NCBI RefSeq assembly: GCF_963455295.1 | Contig: NZ_OY734020.1 | Location: forward strand, 2,728,001 to 2,792,000 | Length of the DNA: 64,000 bases | From: Candidatus Thiodiazotropha sp. CDECU1 | Lineage (GTDB): Bacteria > Pseudomonadota > Gammaproteobacteria > Chromatiales > Chromatiaceae | Direction: 5' to 3' | Part shown: positions 1-8,863 of the stretch, in pieces | How the letters are laid out: each line of letters begins with the position of its first letter | How positions within the stretch are numbered: the first letter of the stretch is position 1 | Position numbers and translations under genes: made by a program | The notes under the pieces: model-generated | What the model was told of the DNA's origin: nothing | Databases searched by the model: none | The model's input: only the letters and a program-made list of their open reading frames with translations

Positions 1-212
1 CTGGCACCCTGTGTGGGGTCGTAGTTTCTGCTCGCCTCGAGCAGGCCCAACATCCCCGCTTGAATCAGATCATCCGCCTGAACATTCGGTGGCAACCGGT
101 TCATCAGGTGATAAGCGATCCTTTTCACCAGTCCGGCATGTTGATCCACCAGATCATCATAGTTCTGTTGTTGCTGCATGGCGGTGTATGTCGCTAAGCC
201 GCTCACCGTCAT
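1..212 (-). CDS. fliA: FliA, flagellar sigma-28 factor (N-terminal part, runs off window)
   Basis: Only about the first 70 codons are present. The frame reads MTVSGLATYTAMQ, then YDDLVDQHAGLVKRIAYHL and LPPNVQADDLIQAGMLGL, which is the region 2 start of FliA-type sigma factors. FliA directs late flagellar promoters (flagellin, chemotaxis). Its ATG overlaps the fleN stop codon as ATGA, and GGGGAGGT lies directly upstream, so it is translationally coupled to fleN. A GTG two codons in (position 206) has better ribosome-site spacing and is an alternative start. The place after flhF-fleN is the standard one in polar-flagellated gammaproteobacteria. Confidence 0.93.
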   Translation of the reverse strand, partial: MTVSGLATYTAMQQQQNYDDLVDQHAGLVKRIAYHLMNRLPPNVQADDLIQAGMLGLLEASRNYDPTQGA

Positions 213-1096
213 ACCTCCCCGTATTGGCTAGAAAATTGGATCAATCGTTCGACGAAAAACTGTAAATCGCCACTGACACCCGAGGGTACAGGCCAGTTAT
301 CGGCCTTTTTGGCCAAATTCTTGAATGCCTGTGCTACTCGTGAACGTGGATAGGCCTCTACAACCGGTTTTTGGCTTCGCACCGCTTTGCGGAGTTGTTC
401 GTCATAAGGAATGCTGCCCATGTAGTTCAGCATAACGTCCAGGTATTGATCGGTTACCCGGCACATTTTATTGTAAAGATCACGCCCCTCTTGCACACTC
501 TTTACCATATTAGCCAAGATTCGGAAACGACTAATTCCGTGCTCACGGTTGAGCAGCTTGATAATGGCATAAGCGTCCGTGATGGAGGCGGGTTCATCAC
601 ATACCACAACAATCTGTTCCTGCGCTGCACGACTGAAACTGATCACCAGATCGGAAATGCCGGCAGCCGTGTCGATCAGCAAAACGTCCACATCGTTGGC
701 AACTTCGCTGAAGGCTTGGATTAAACCGGCATTTTCGGCAGGGGTCATCTCAGCCATGTGCTGGATTCCGGAAGCACCAGGGACAACCCTCATTCCCTTG
801 GGCCCGGTGACCAAAACATCCTCCAGTGAGCATTCACCCTGCATCACATGGGACAGATTACGCTCTGCGTGCAAACCGAGGAGTACGTCCAGATTTGCCA
901 ATCCCAAATCGGCGTCGAGCAGCATTACCCGGCGACCGAGTTCGGCGAAGGCGACCCCCAGATTGGCAGAAATACTGGTCTTGCCCACACCACCCTTACC
1001 ACCGGTGACAGCAATCACCCTCACCGGTTCCGGGTTAATCATCCTGCGCAACCCTGTTGCCTGATCTTCGATCTGTTCAGACATGTGCATGTTCAT
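209..1096 (-). CDS. fleN: FleN/FlhG, MinD-like ATPase controlling flagellar number
   Basis: A 295-residue MinD/ParA-family ATPase. The deviant Walker A GGKGGVGKTSIS is near residue 32, DADLGLANLDVLLGL follows as the switch I region, and LLIDTAAGIS is Walker B. In polar-flagellated bacteria FleN/FlhG antagonises the regulator FleQ/FlrA and with FlhF keeps flagella at one per pole. GGGGGA lies 4 bases before the first ATG; ATGs at codons 3 and 5 are alternatives. The start overlaps the end of flhF by 20 bases and the stop overlaps fliA. The family call is firm; the regulatory partner is not in the window. Confidence 0.95.
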   Translation of the reverse strand: MNMHMSEQIEDQATGLRRMINPEPVRVIAVTGGKGGVGKTSISANLGVAFAELGRRVMLLDADLGLANLDVLLGLHAERNLSHVMQGECSLEDVLVTGPKGMRVVPGASGIQHMAEMTPAENAGLIQAFSEVANDVDVLLIDTAAGISDLVISFSRAAQEQIVVVCDEPASITDAYAIIKLLNREHGISRFRILANMVKSVQEGRDLYNKMCRVTDQYLDVMLNYMGSIPYDEQLRKAVRSQKPVVEAYPRSRVAQAFKNLAKKADNWPVPSGVSGDLQFFVERLIQFSSQYGEV

Positions 1097-2360
1097 TCAT
1101 TCCCCCGAAAGCCATCGCCAGATACTCCTCATCTGGACTGCCACCCATAAGTTCGGATAGCTCCACTGCATGCTTCATCAACCTATCCGCATAGGCGTTG
1201 TGTATATCCTCCGGTACCCGCTGACCATCGGTAACGAAGGCCAACGGCAGTTTTGCTTCGAGAACAGCTGAAAGCACGCCCCCGAGGGAAGCTGCCTCGT
1301 CCATCTTGGTCAAGACAACACCAATCGGACTGACGATATCAAATGCTCGAATGGCATGACTCAAGGCTGACCGCTGGGTGGTTGCAGAGAGCGTAAGCAG
1401 TGATTTCACGGGGTGGTTTCCTTTGCTCAATAGTGCCAGGCGTTCCGTCAGCTGGAGATCTCTCTGCCCCATACCGGCGGTATCGATCAAGACCAAACGC
1501 TTATCCGCAAAGGCGTGCAGGGCGTTGTTCAGCTCTTCCGGAGTGGTGACGCTGCGAACCGGCACATCCAGGATGCGGCCATAGTTTTGTAACTGCTCCT
1601 GGGCACCAATCCGGTAACTGTCGGCCGATATCAATGCGAGATGGCGGTTACCGTGACGCAGGCAGAATCGGGCGGCCAACTTGGCAATGGTGGTGGTTTT
1701 GCCGACACCGGTCGGCCCCACCAGGGCAAGGATGCCGCCCTCATCAAGGAGATCCTGCTTTACGGCTGGTATTTCAGCACCGAGCTGGGTCAGGGCCTGG
1801 CGCCATGCCTGTTCGGGTGTCTCGGCGTCCTCGACACGATAGGCCAACTCCTTACAGTGACCCGCATCCAGACCCAATGCCATCAGGCGGCGGATTAAAT
1901 CCTGTGTCTGGGGGCGACGATGTCCAAGATCACGCCATGTCAGCTCAGAGAGTTCGTTCTCCATCATACGACGCAGTGCCTGCATCTCACGCCGCATCTC
2001 CTTCAATACCGGATCCTGACTCCATTCGACTCGAGGCTGTTCCTGCCTCTGAGCCGGCTTGGAATCACGGTAGTCTTGCTTGGGCTTTTCAGACTGATCT
2101 GAAACGGTGTTGTTCAGGTAAGCTGATCTGGCTGCGCTTGAGAGGCTGGCACTGTCATCGGTCAATGTTCGAGGATCAGATTCGATGCTTGTTGGCTGAG
2201 TTGTGTCGAATGCGGATTCGTCGTAGTCCACGGCGGCCACCAACTCAATCCCGCCCTGCACGTTCTTGTTGGAGAGAATGACTGCGTCTGCACCCAGCGC
2301 CTCACGCACCTGGCGTAGGGCCTGCCGCATATCAGAGGCAAAAAAACGTCTTATCTTCAT
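1077..2360 (-). CDS. flhF: FlhF, SRP-type GTPase for polar flagellar placement
   Basis: A 427-residue protein starting MKIRRFFASDMRQALRQVRE, the typical FlhF N terminus; the frame stays open to 2474 but the extra codons look unlike the family. The N-terminal B domain is followed by a variable linker and an NG GTPase domain with G1 GPTGVGKTTTIAKLAA, DSYRIGAQEQL and LIDTAGMGQRD. FlhF marks the cell pole and recruits the first basal-body components. The ribosome site is weak (GGGGA before codon -3, which is also ATG). A sigma-54 promoter match lies about 150 bases upstream, so flhF-fleN-fliA may form its own transcript. Confidence 0.95.
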   Translation of the reverse strand: MKIRRFFASDMRQALRQVREALGADAVILSNKNVQGGIELVAAVDYDESAFDTTQPTSIESDPRTLTDDSASLSSAARSAYLNNTVSDQSEKPKQDYRDSKPAQRQEQPRVEWSQDPVLKEMRREMQALRRMMENELSELTWRDLGHRRPQTQDLIRRLMALGLDAGHCKELAYRVEDAETPEQAWRQALTQLGAEIPAVKQDLLDEGGILALVGPTGVGKTTTIAKLAARFCLRHGNRHLALISADSYRIGAQEQLQNYGRILDVPVRSVTTPEELNNALHAFADKRLVLIDTAGMGQRDLQLTERLALLSKGNHPVKSLLTLSATTQRSALSHAIRAFDIVSPIGVVLTKMDEAASLGGVLSAVLEAKLPLAFVTDGQRVPEDIHNAYADRLMKHAVELSELMGGSPDEEYLAMAFGGMNEHAHV

Positions 2361-2504
2361 AGTCCGCATTCCCCGGCGATTGCCCTGCATTGAGCTTGCG
2401 CCATTCAACCTGCCAATCCACTCTCCGGCTCTGTTTCCACGCCACCGGTCCTTGCCGGCTGTCGTAGAGGCCATTCACTCCCACTGAGGGTTTATTACTA
2501 TGTT

Positions 2505-2520
2505 TGCAAAAACTGTTCCA
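2505..2520 (-). promoter_or_regulatory. Probable sigma-54 promoter of flhF-fleN-fliA
   Basis: The minus strand reads TGGAACAGTTTTTGCA. It matches the -24/-12 consensus TGGCACG-N4-TTGC, with the GG and GC elements exactly 10 bases apart. Transcription would start near 2495, leaving a leader of about 135 bases before flhF. Sigma-54 control of flhF is known in Pseudomonas and Vibrio. No activator site was identified. Confidence 0.6.
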
Positions 2521-2750
2521 ATCATGAATAGATCGGAATTAATTATTTATTTTCTTTTAATACAATAGGTTGGAAGATCCGATGCGAACATGTCGGAGCT
2601 CCGTCAGGGCTGTTTAAGACGCCAGTCAATTGACTCCCCAGGACTACTCCGCCAAGGTTTCGGCACTGATTTGATTGATAATCATGCCTGACACAGAAAA
2701 TTGACATGCTGGTCGAAGAGAACTTCAGCTGAGATCGCTAGAGGGGAGTT

Positions 2751-3086
2751 TTACCTGGCGTCAGCAATTGCCTGGGTGATCGTTTTGACCTCTGTACCCT
2801 TGCGATAGAGATCGAGTGATATGACTTTTTCCGGCCACAGGTGTTTGATCTCGAATTGAGCCCCTGCAGACTCCAGGGTGTAGGTGAGCGCCTCCGCGTG
2901 CTCCCGACTCACCAGTTGAAACTCACATGCTTCCCGCTTAAGCAGTGATTCAGCTGTGCAATTCAGTGCTCTACCCCTCAAATAGGTGCAGTGGTAGAGC
3001 CTTTGGCAATAATCAATCTGTGACCAGCTCTCATTTTGCAGCCATGCAGATTCGGCTGACCACCCTTTTATAACTAACATGACCAT
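2751..3086 (-). CDS. Hypothetical 111-residue protein between flhA and flhF
   Basis: No family recognised. The protein is soluble (no signal peptide or membrane span), has five cysteines, and reads MVMLVIKGWSAESAWLQNES at the start and VKTITQAIADAR at the end. It sits on the same strand as the flagellar genes, between flhA and flhF, where the usual order has no gene. A hairpin lies in the 104 bases before it. GGA lies about 10 bases before the ATG. It is probably real because of length, strand and position, but a role in flagella is only suggested by location. Confidence 0.5.
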   Translation of the reverse strand: MVMLVIKGWSAESAWLQNESWSQIDYCQRLYHCTYLRGRALNCTAESLLKREACEFQLVSREHAEALTYTLESAGAQFEIKHLWPEKVISLDLYRKGTEVKTITQAIADAR

Positions 3087-3123
3087 TTGTTTTAATCCTT
3101 ACCGAGGTCAATCAAGCGCAACC

Positions 3124-3143
3124 TGTTGAGACCCATCTCAACA
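3124..3143. other. Perfect 8-bp hairpin between flhA and the 111-residue gene
   Basis: TGTTGAGA and TCTCAACA flank a four-base loop, 48 bases after the flhA stop on the minus strand. There is no U-tract, so it is more likely an mRNA processing or stability structure, or an operator, than a Rho-independent terminator. Confidence 0.4.
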
Positions 3144-3190
3144 CTAATCCTGTGGTTACTATCTCATATTCGGTACTGGGGTGTGTAGTA

Positions 3191-5281
3191 TCAGTCCTCA
3201 TTTCCCCCATTACCGATGGTTGTGATCACCTTGATCTGACGATTGTCGGGTATCTCGTTGTAGGAGAGGATATGCATACTCGGGGCAGCATGTTTAGCGA
3301 AGCGAGCCATCCAGGGCCTGATCGGGGCCGCCACCAATAACACACTCTCCTGACCCTGGGTCTCCATTGCCGCAGAGGTTTCGGAAAGCGCATTCTGCAA
3401 TCTCTCTGCCAGACCCGGTTCGAATCCCGCCTGTCCCTCTTCAGATGCCTGCAGCGTTCTCTGCAGCAGCTGCTCCAGGGTTGGATCCAGAACAGCTACC
3501 GGGATCTCTTCAGAGGCCCCGATCAGCTGCTGCACGATTCCCCGTGACAGAGCCACCCGGACTGCAGCTGTCAACGCGCCCGGATCCTGGGTTCTTTGTG
3601 ACTGCTCTGCCAACGTCTCTGCAATGGTGCGGAAATCACGCACCGGCACATGCTCAGTCAGCAGATTCTGCAATATTTTCGTCACCACGCTCAATGAAAG
3701 TGCTTTCGGCACCAGGTCTTCCACCAGCTTTGGCGCGGTTCTGCCCAGCATATCCAGCAGCTGCTGTGTCTCTTCATGGCCCAGCAGTTCGTTGGCATGG
3801 GACTGGAGGATTTCACTCAGATGGGTCGCCACCACGGTACTGGCATCCACCACCGTATAACCCAGGGTCTGTGCATGGTCCTTCTGTTCCGGATCGATCC
3901 AGATGGCATCCAGACCGAAGGTCGGATCCTTGGTGACCGTTCCCTGCAGCTCACCGAACACCTGACCGGGATTGATCGCCATCTCCCGGTCCGGAAAGAT
4001 ATCCGCCAGCGCCACAGATACCCCATTGATGGAAATTCGATAACTGTTGGGACTGAGATCCAGGTTGTCGCGGATGTGAACGGAGGGAATCAGGAAACCG
4101 ATCTCCTGTGACAGCTTGCGCCTGACACCCTTGATGCGATTCATCAGCTGCCCGCCCTGATTGCGATCGACCAGGGGGATCAGACGATAACCCACTTCGA
4201 GGCCGATCAAATCCACAGGTTGCACATCCTCCCAACTCAGTTCCCGCTGTTCCGGTTGCTCGACCGGCTCTTCCAAAACCGGTTCTTCCACAGGTTTCAT
4301 CTGCCGCTGCCAGATCATCCAAGCCCCTGCCGCCGCTGCCGCTGCCAGGGTAAGAAAGGCAAAATTGGGCATCCCTGGAATTATGCCCATCAGAAACAGC
4401 ACCGCCGCCGCTATCGACAGTGCCTTGGGACTGGTAAACAGCTGACTGACAATCTGCCCACCCACATCCTGGGTACTGGCCACCCGGGTGACGATGATCG
4501 CCGCCGAAGTGGAAAGCAGCAATGATGGGATCTGTGCCACCAGACCATCACCAATGGTCAGCAACACATAGTTCTGCAGGGCGGTGTTGAAATCGAGACC
4601 ATGCTGGGCCATGCCGATGGAGAGGCCGCCGATGATATTGATGAAAAGGATCAGGATACCCGCGATCGCATCCCCGCGAACGAACTTGCTCGCACCGTCC
4701 ATGGCACCGTAAAAATCTGCTTCACGGGCGATATCCTCGCGCCGGGTCCTGGCCTCATCCTGATCGATCAGACCGGAATTGAGGTCGGCGTCGATGGCCA
4801 TCTGTTTACCCGGCATGGCATCCAGGGTAAAGCGCGCACTGACTTCAGAAACACGCCCTGCACCCTTGGTCACAACCACGAAGTTGATGATCACCAGGAT
4901 CAGGAAGACCACCAGGCCCACCGCATAGTTACCGCCGATGACAAAGGCACCAAAGGCCTCGATCACCTTACCCGCCGCATCACCACCGGTATGGCCTTCC
5001 AGCAGCACCACCCGGGTGGAAGCCACATTGAGGGCAAGGCGCAGCAGGGTGGCAATCAACAACATGCTGGGGAAGACTGAGAATTCGAGTGGTCGACGGG
5101 TGTAGACCACCACCAACATCACCACCAGAGAGAGGGTGATATTGAAGGTAAAGAACATATCCAATGCAATCGGCGGCAATGGAATCACAATCATCGTCAA
5201 CAACATCAACAACATAATCGGCGCGCCCAAGCCGCGTGCGCCTGATTGTTTTACATTGTCGAGGATTGCTATGGCGTTCAT
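3191..5281 (-). CDS. flhA: FlhA, flagellar type III export gate protein
   Basis: A 696-residue protein with about eight N-terminal membrane segments (residues ~20-320), the conserved FHIPEP-type signature region around LLRLALNVASTRVVL and GDAIAGILILFINIIGG, and a large cytoplasmic domain that docks export chaperones. The start MNAIAILDNVKQSGARG fits the family; the frame is open 23 codons further but there it translates the GAGTTTT tandem repeat. GGGG lies 8 bases before the ATG. FlhA forms the nonameric export gate with FlhB and FliPQR. An AT-rich repeat-bearing spacer of 179 bases separates it from flhB. Confidence 0.97.
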   Translation of the reverse strand: MNAIAILDNVKQSGARGLGAPIMLLMLLTMIVIPLPPIALDMFFTFNITLSLVVMLVVVYTRRPLEFSVFPSMLLIATLLRLALNVASTRVVLLEGHTGGDAAGKVIEAFGAFVIGGNYAVGLVVFLILVIINFVVVTKGAGRVSEVSARFTLDAMPGKQMAIDADLNSGLIDQDEARTRREDIAREADFYGAMDGASKFVRGDAIAGILILFINIIGGLSIGMAQHGLDFNTALQNYVLLTIGDGLVAQIPSLLLSTSAAIIVTRVASTQDVGGQIVSQLFTSPKALSIAAAVLFLMGIIPGMPNFAFLTLAAAAAAGAWMIWQRQMKPVEEPVLEEPVEQPEQRELSWEDVQPVDLIGLEVGYRLIPLVDRNQGGQLMNRIKGVRRKLSQEIGFLIPSVHIRDNLDLSPNSYRISINGVSVALADIFPDREMAINPGQVFGELQGTVTKDPTFGLDAIWIDPEQKDHAQTLGYTVVDASTVVATHLSEILQSHANELLGHEETQQLLDMLGRTAPKLVEDLVPKALSLSVVTKILQNLLTEHVPVRDFRTIAETLAEQSQRTQDPGALTAAVRVALSRGIVQQLIGASEEIPVAVLDPTLEQLLQRTLQASEEGQAGFEPGLAERLQNALSETSAAMETQGQESVLLVAAPIRPWMARFAKHAAPSMHILSYNEIPDNRQIKVITTIGNGGNED

Positions 5282-5296
5282 CGTTACACCCCTGGG

Positions 5297-5329
5297 GAGT
5301 TTTGAGTTTTGAGTTTTGAGTTTTGAGTT
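5297..5329. repeat. GAGTTTT tandem repeat upstream of flhA
   Basis: Nearly five perfect copies of the heptamer GAGTTTT start 16 bases before the flhA ATG, over its ribosome-binding leader. A related, inversely oriented set (AAAACTCAT, ACTCATAACTAAAA) fills 5402-5459 next to the flhB stop, so the flhB-flhA leader RNA could pair with itself. Heptamer tandem repeats can change copy number by slippage. Confidence 0.75.
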
Positions 5330-5401
5330 GTATGTGTGCACCCTGTGCACAGCCTATTGGACAGTCCAATCAAGAAACCAGATTGAAGTGAATAGTTAAA
5401 T

Positions 5402-5459
5402 TCAAAACTCATCATTTTCGACTCATAACTAAAAACTCATAACTCATAACTAAAAACTC
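5402..5459. repeat. ACTCATAACTAAAA-type tandem repeat downstream of flhB
   Basis: Imperfect tandem units of ACTCATAACTAAAA and ACTCATA abut the flhB stop codon at 5461. Their AAAACTC core is the reverse complement of the GAGTTTT heptamer at 5297-5329. The two arrays are about 75 bases apart and could form an extended stem. Confidence 0.65.
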
Positions 5460-5460
5460 T

Positions 5461-6597
5461 TCAGTCACTGTGTTGGTACTCCTCCGGAATCGACAGCTCG
5501 TCCGGCAGATCCGGATACTCCCCTCCCTCGGTGCGATAGGCCCTGAGCTGGAAGACATAGGCCAACAGTCGAGCTACCGCGAGATAGAGTCCGGCAGGAA
5601 TAAAGGCATTCAGCTCAGTATGGAAGTAGATGGCACGCGCGAGCATCGGCGACTCCACCACCGGTACCTTCGCCTCGCTACCGACCTGACGAATGGTCAT
5701 TGCCACCAGGTCGGCGCCCTTGGCCAGCAGTTTCGGCGCATGCATGGTTTGTGGATCGTATTGCAGAGCAACCGCATAGTGGGTCGGATTGGTAACGATG
5801 ACGTCTGCCTTCGGCACCTCCTGCATCATGCGCTTTTGCGCCATCTCCCGTTGCAGTTGACGGATTCGACTCTTGACCTCAGGTTTACCTTCAGTCTCTT
5901 TCAGTTCGTCACGCAGCTCCTGACGGGTCATCTTCAACTGGCGTTTGTGATCCCACAACTGAAACGGTATATCAATCGCCGCGATAAGGATCAAGGTTGA
6001 GGTCATGAGGATCACCGACCAGCCGATCAATCCGTTCAGGTTCTGCATTGCCTGAGAGAGCTCCATGCCATGCAATGCGAGGAACTTATCCAGGGAGTGC
6101 CAGAGTAGTAGTACGGTGACACCGCCGATAAAGACAAACTTGGCCAAAGCCTTGAGCATCTCCACCAGACCACGCGCCGAGAAGATGCGCTTCAATCCCT
6201 TCAACGGACTCATCTTACTCAGCTTTGGTGTCAACGCCTCAGCACTGATTGAGAATCCTCCAAGGGCGACTGAGCTGAAGATGGCAGCCACGATAACCAA
6301 CAGAAAAAATGGCAGCAGTACCAGCAACACCTGGAACAGTCGCTCACCCAATTGAATCAGCATGCTGTTGATATCGAAGATCTGTTCCCGGGTCAGGACG
6401 AAGCTCTGACTCATCATCTCCGACAGGCCGTCGCCAATGGTGTGGCTCATGACAACCAGGGTGGTTACGCCGATCATGGTTACCGCCATACTGTTGAGCT
6501 CACGGGAACGGGGTACCTGCCCCTTGCGCTTGGCATCCAGCAGCCTTTTCGCCGAGGGTTGTTCTGTTTTTTCCTGGCCGTTTTCATTCTCAGCCAT
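5461..6597 (-). CDS. flhB: FlhB, export substrate-specificity switch protein
   Basis: A 378-residue member of the FlhB/YscU family. The charged N terminus ends TEQPSAKRLLDAKRKGQVPRS, four membrane segments follow (about residues 33-210), and the cytoplasmic domain carries the NPTH self-cleavage site in VIVTNPTHYAVAL. Cleavage between N and P switches export from rod/hook proteins to filament proteins. It starts 3 bases after the fliR stop, indicating coupled translation. Length is normal for the family. Confidence 0.97.
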   Translation of the reverse strand: MAENENGQEKTEQPSAKRLLDAKRKGQVPRSRELNSMAVTMIGVTTLVVMSHTIGDGLSEMMSQSFVLTREQIFDINSMLIQLGERLFQVLLVLLPFFLLVIVAAIFSSVALGGFSISAEALTPKLSKMSPLKGLKRIFSARGLVEMLKALAKFVFIGGVTVLLLWHSLDKFLALHGMELSQAMQNLNGLIGWSVILMTSTLILIAAIDIPFQLWDHKRQLKMTRQELRDELKETEGKPEVKSRIRQLQREMAQKRMMQEVPKADVIVTNPTHYAVALQYDPQTMHAPKLLAKGADLVAMTIRQVGSEAKVPVVESPMLARAIYFHTELNAFIPAGLYLAVARLLAYVFQLRAYRTEGGEYPDLPDELSIPEEYQHSD

Positions 6598-6600
6598 GAT

Positions 6601-7380
6601 TCACCTCGTCACCTGAAGGGTCAGCATCAGATGTTGAAAGGCCTCATCCAGGAGTTCATTGAAGACAGCAAATACGTTTGGCAGGGTCACCCAGATCAAG
6701 GCAAAACCGAGCAGCATGGTGATCGGAAAACCGATCGAGAAGATATTCAGCTGCGGTGCGGCGCGCATCACCACACCCATACCCATGTTGACCATCAACA
6801 TGGCCCCCACAATGGGCAGTGCAATCAGCAGACCGCCGGTAAAAAGCCGGCTCCCCCAAGCAACGACTTCAAGCAGACCATTTCGCGAGATACCATCCAT
6901 CGCCACCGGCATGGTAGCGAAACTGTCAGCAATCAGCTCTATGGAAAGCAGATGACCATTGAAGATCAGGAACAGCAGGGTAGCCAGAATCAGATAGAAT
7001 TGTGCCACCACCGGCACCTGTACCCCGTTCGCCGGATCGACCATCGAGGCGAAACCCAGACCCATGCTATAGGCGATCACTTGACCGCCGAAGACCAGCG
7101 CACCGAATACCATCTGCAGGACAAAACCCATCAGCACGCCGATCAGGACCTGCTGCAGCATAATGGTGAATCCGGTATGACTCAGTACATCCGCCTGGGG
7201 TTGAGGCGGCAGTGTCGGCGCTATCAGCAGGGTGATCAGAATCACCAGAATAAGCCGAAACCGCGCAGGCACCTGACGGGAACTGAACAGGGGCATCGCC
7301 AACAGCATGGCGCTGATGCGCACCATCGGCCAGAGATAGGCCGCTAACCAGGTGTTGAACTGCGCTTCGTTGAAGATCAT
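6601..7380 (-). CDS. fliR: FliR, flagellar export apparatus membrane protein
   Basis: A 259-residue, highly hydrophobic protein beginning MIFNEAQFNTWLAAYLWPM with six or so membrane segments and the internal region GEIIAYSMGL-like (here GQVIAYSMGLGFASMVDP). FliR completes the FliPQR export channel at the centre of the MS ring. It lies 44 bases after fliQ and directly before flhB. Family assignment rests on length, hydropathy and position in fliOPQR-flhBA. Confidence 0.95.
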   Translation of the reverse strand: MIFNEAQFNTWLAAYLWPMVRISAMLLAMPLFSSRQVPARFRLILVILITLLIAPTLPPQPQADVLSHTGFTIMLQQVLIGVLMGFVLQMVFGALVFGGQVIAYSMGLGFASMVDPANGVQVPVVAQFYLILATLLFLIFNGHLLSIELIADSFATMPVAMDGISRNGLLEVVAWGSRLFTGGLLIALPIVGAMLMVNMGMGVVMRAAPQLNIFSIGFPITMLLGFALIWVTLPNVFAVFNELLDEAFQHLMLTLQVTR

Positions 7381-7424
7381 GGTGTTTCCAAATGTGCCTC
7401 ATAGATAGATTTTGTGTACCAGGC

Positions 7425-7694
7425 CTAAAAAAGCAGTTCCGGAATACTCTCGATAAGGTTCATGGAGAAATTCATCAGTAGGTGCAGCATCCAGTTACCG
7501 GCGAACATCAGCACTACACCCACAACCACCAACTTGGGGATGAATGTCAATGTCATTTCGTTGATCTGGGTTGCCGCCTGAAACATGGCGATAATCAGTC
7601 CCACAGCCAGCGCCGGCAACAACACCAGTCCAGCCAGTATGCCGATCACTTCAAGTGCATTTTGTCCAATCGACATTACTGTATCCGGACTCAT
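7425..7694 (-). CDS. fliQ: FliQ, flagellar export apparatus membrane protein
   Basis: An 89-residue protein with two membrane segments and the family motif QAATQINEMTLTFIPK in the middle. FliQ helices wrap the FliP/FliR core of the export gate. The start MSPDTVMSIGQNALEVIG and length are typical. AGGAGG lies upstream of the ATG, and the gene begins 12 bases after fliP. Confidence 0.96.
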   Translation of the reverse strand: MSPDTVMSIGQNALEVIGILAGLVLLPALAVGLIIAMFQAATQINEMTLTFIPKLVVVGVVLMFAGNWMLHLLMNFSMNLIESIPELLF

Positions 7695-7706
7695 ACACCT
7701 TCCTCC

Positions 7707-8441
7707 TTAGAGTTGGAAACTGGCCGCCAGGGTACCGAACACCAATGCCCAACCATCGATCAACACAAACAGCATGATTTTGAACGGCAGGGAGATAATC
7801 ATTGGTGACAACATCATCATGCCCATCGACATCAGGATACTGGCTACCACAATGTCGATGATCAGAAACGGTATAAACAGCAGAAAGCCGATTTGGAAAC
7901 CGGTCTTCAATTCGCTGGTGGCAAATGAGGGAAGCAGGAGGCTGAATGGTACATCGTCAGGTTCTTCTAGCTCATTGAAATCACCGATCCGCGCAAACAG
8001 TGCCAGATCATCCTCCCGTGTCTGCGCGATCATGAATGACTTCACCGGTTCAGCGGCGGCCTGTAACGCCTGGGTGGTATCCATCTGTTCCGCCAGATAG
8101 GGTTGCAGTGCCACCTCATTCACTTCGTTGAAGACGGGCATCATGATAAATAGCGTGAGGAACAGGGCCAATCCGATCAGGATCTGATTCGAGGGTGTGT
8201 TTTGGGTTCCCAGGGCCTGCCTGAGGATGGCCAATACAATGATGATGCGGGCAAAAGAGGTCATCATCATCAAGGCACCCGGCAACAGGGTCAATGCGGT
8301 CATGAAGAGCAGGACCTGGATGGTCAGGGTATAGGTTTGACCACCCTCCCCATCCGTCGCCACCGTGAATGCATCGACACCCGGTGCAGCCTGCAGCAAT
8401 GTAGTGCTTAACAGACCAATGATTAACAACCAGGTTTTCAT
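7707..8441 (-). CDS. fliP: FliP, flagellar export apparatus core protein
   Basis: A 244-residue protein with an N-terminal signal peptide ([20 protein letters not shown]), then membrane segments with the signatures [20 protein letters not shown] and [20 protein letters not shown]. Five FliP and one FliR form the export channel plug. The start codon overlaps the stop of fliO by one base. Length and motifs match the family. Confidence 0.97.
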   Translation of the reverse strand: MKTWLLIIGLLSTTLLQAAPGVDAFTVATDGEGGQTYTLTIQVLLFMTALTLLPGALMMMTSFARIIIVLAILRQALGTQNTPSNQILIGLALFLTLFIMMPVFNEVNEVALQPYLAEQMDTTQALQAAAEPVKSFMIAQTREDDLALFARIGDFNELEEPDDVPFSLLLPSFATSELKTGFQIGFLLFIPFLIIDIVVASILMSMGMMMLSPMIISLPFKIMLFVLIDGWALVFGTLAASFQL

Positions 8442-8863
8442 TAGGACCGCTCCTGACTACTGTCAGCCAGACGAGCGCCGCTTTTTTCACTCTGCAACTG
8501 GTTCTGAAAACTCTGTTCTGAGGTTTGCAGGATATGCAGCTTACGTACTTGACCCGGCGCCACACCGAGCAACAAGCGTTGATTCTCGACCTCTACGACG
8601 ACCACGCGTTCGCGTGCGCCTACCGAGGCCCCTCCCACGACTCGCACCAATCCCTTTCCACCGATTGGCATTTGTGCATAGCGTTTGAACAACCAGGCCC
8701 CGCCAATGATCAATGCCAGGACAAATAACAGGCCACCGGCGGTGTGCAACAGGCTGTCGGCGCCCAAGGGAGAGACATTCACGCCCAGCTGTTTCTGCGC
8801 ACTATCCGCTGCATACAGGGAGTGGCTGAAAAAAAGGGCGATGAAGGGCCAGCGGCACATCAA
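8441..8863 (-). CDS. fliO: FliO, flagellar export assembly factor
   Basis: A 140-residue protein with a signal-like N terminus ([18 protein letters not shown]), a membrane span near residues 42-62 and a small cytoplasmic domain with [20 protein letters not shown]. FliO assists assembly of the FliP ring and is absent from the finished motor. It overlaps fliN by 4 bases (ATGA) and fliP by one base. Sequence conservation in this family is low; the assignment leans on gene order and architecture. Confidence 0.9.
   Translation of the reverse strand: MMCRWPFIALFFSHSLYAADSAQKQLGVNVSPLGADSLLHTAGGLLFVLALIIGGAWLFKRYAQMPIGGKGLVRVVGGASVGARERVVVVEVENQRLLLGVAPGQVRKLHILQTSEQSFQNQLQSEKSGARLADSSQERS

Noticed and set aside
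5297-5459. CRISPR array
   Set aside because: Repeats are 7-14 bases, tandem, without unique spacers of regular length.
6352-7347. A 331-codon open frame antisense to flhB and fliR
   Set aside because: Composition is His/Gln/Arg-rich with no domain. It is the mirror of the strongly supported fliR and flhB reading frames.
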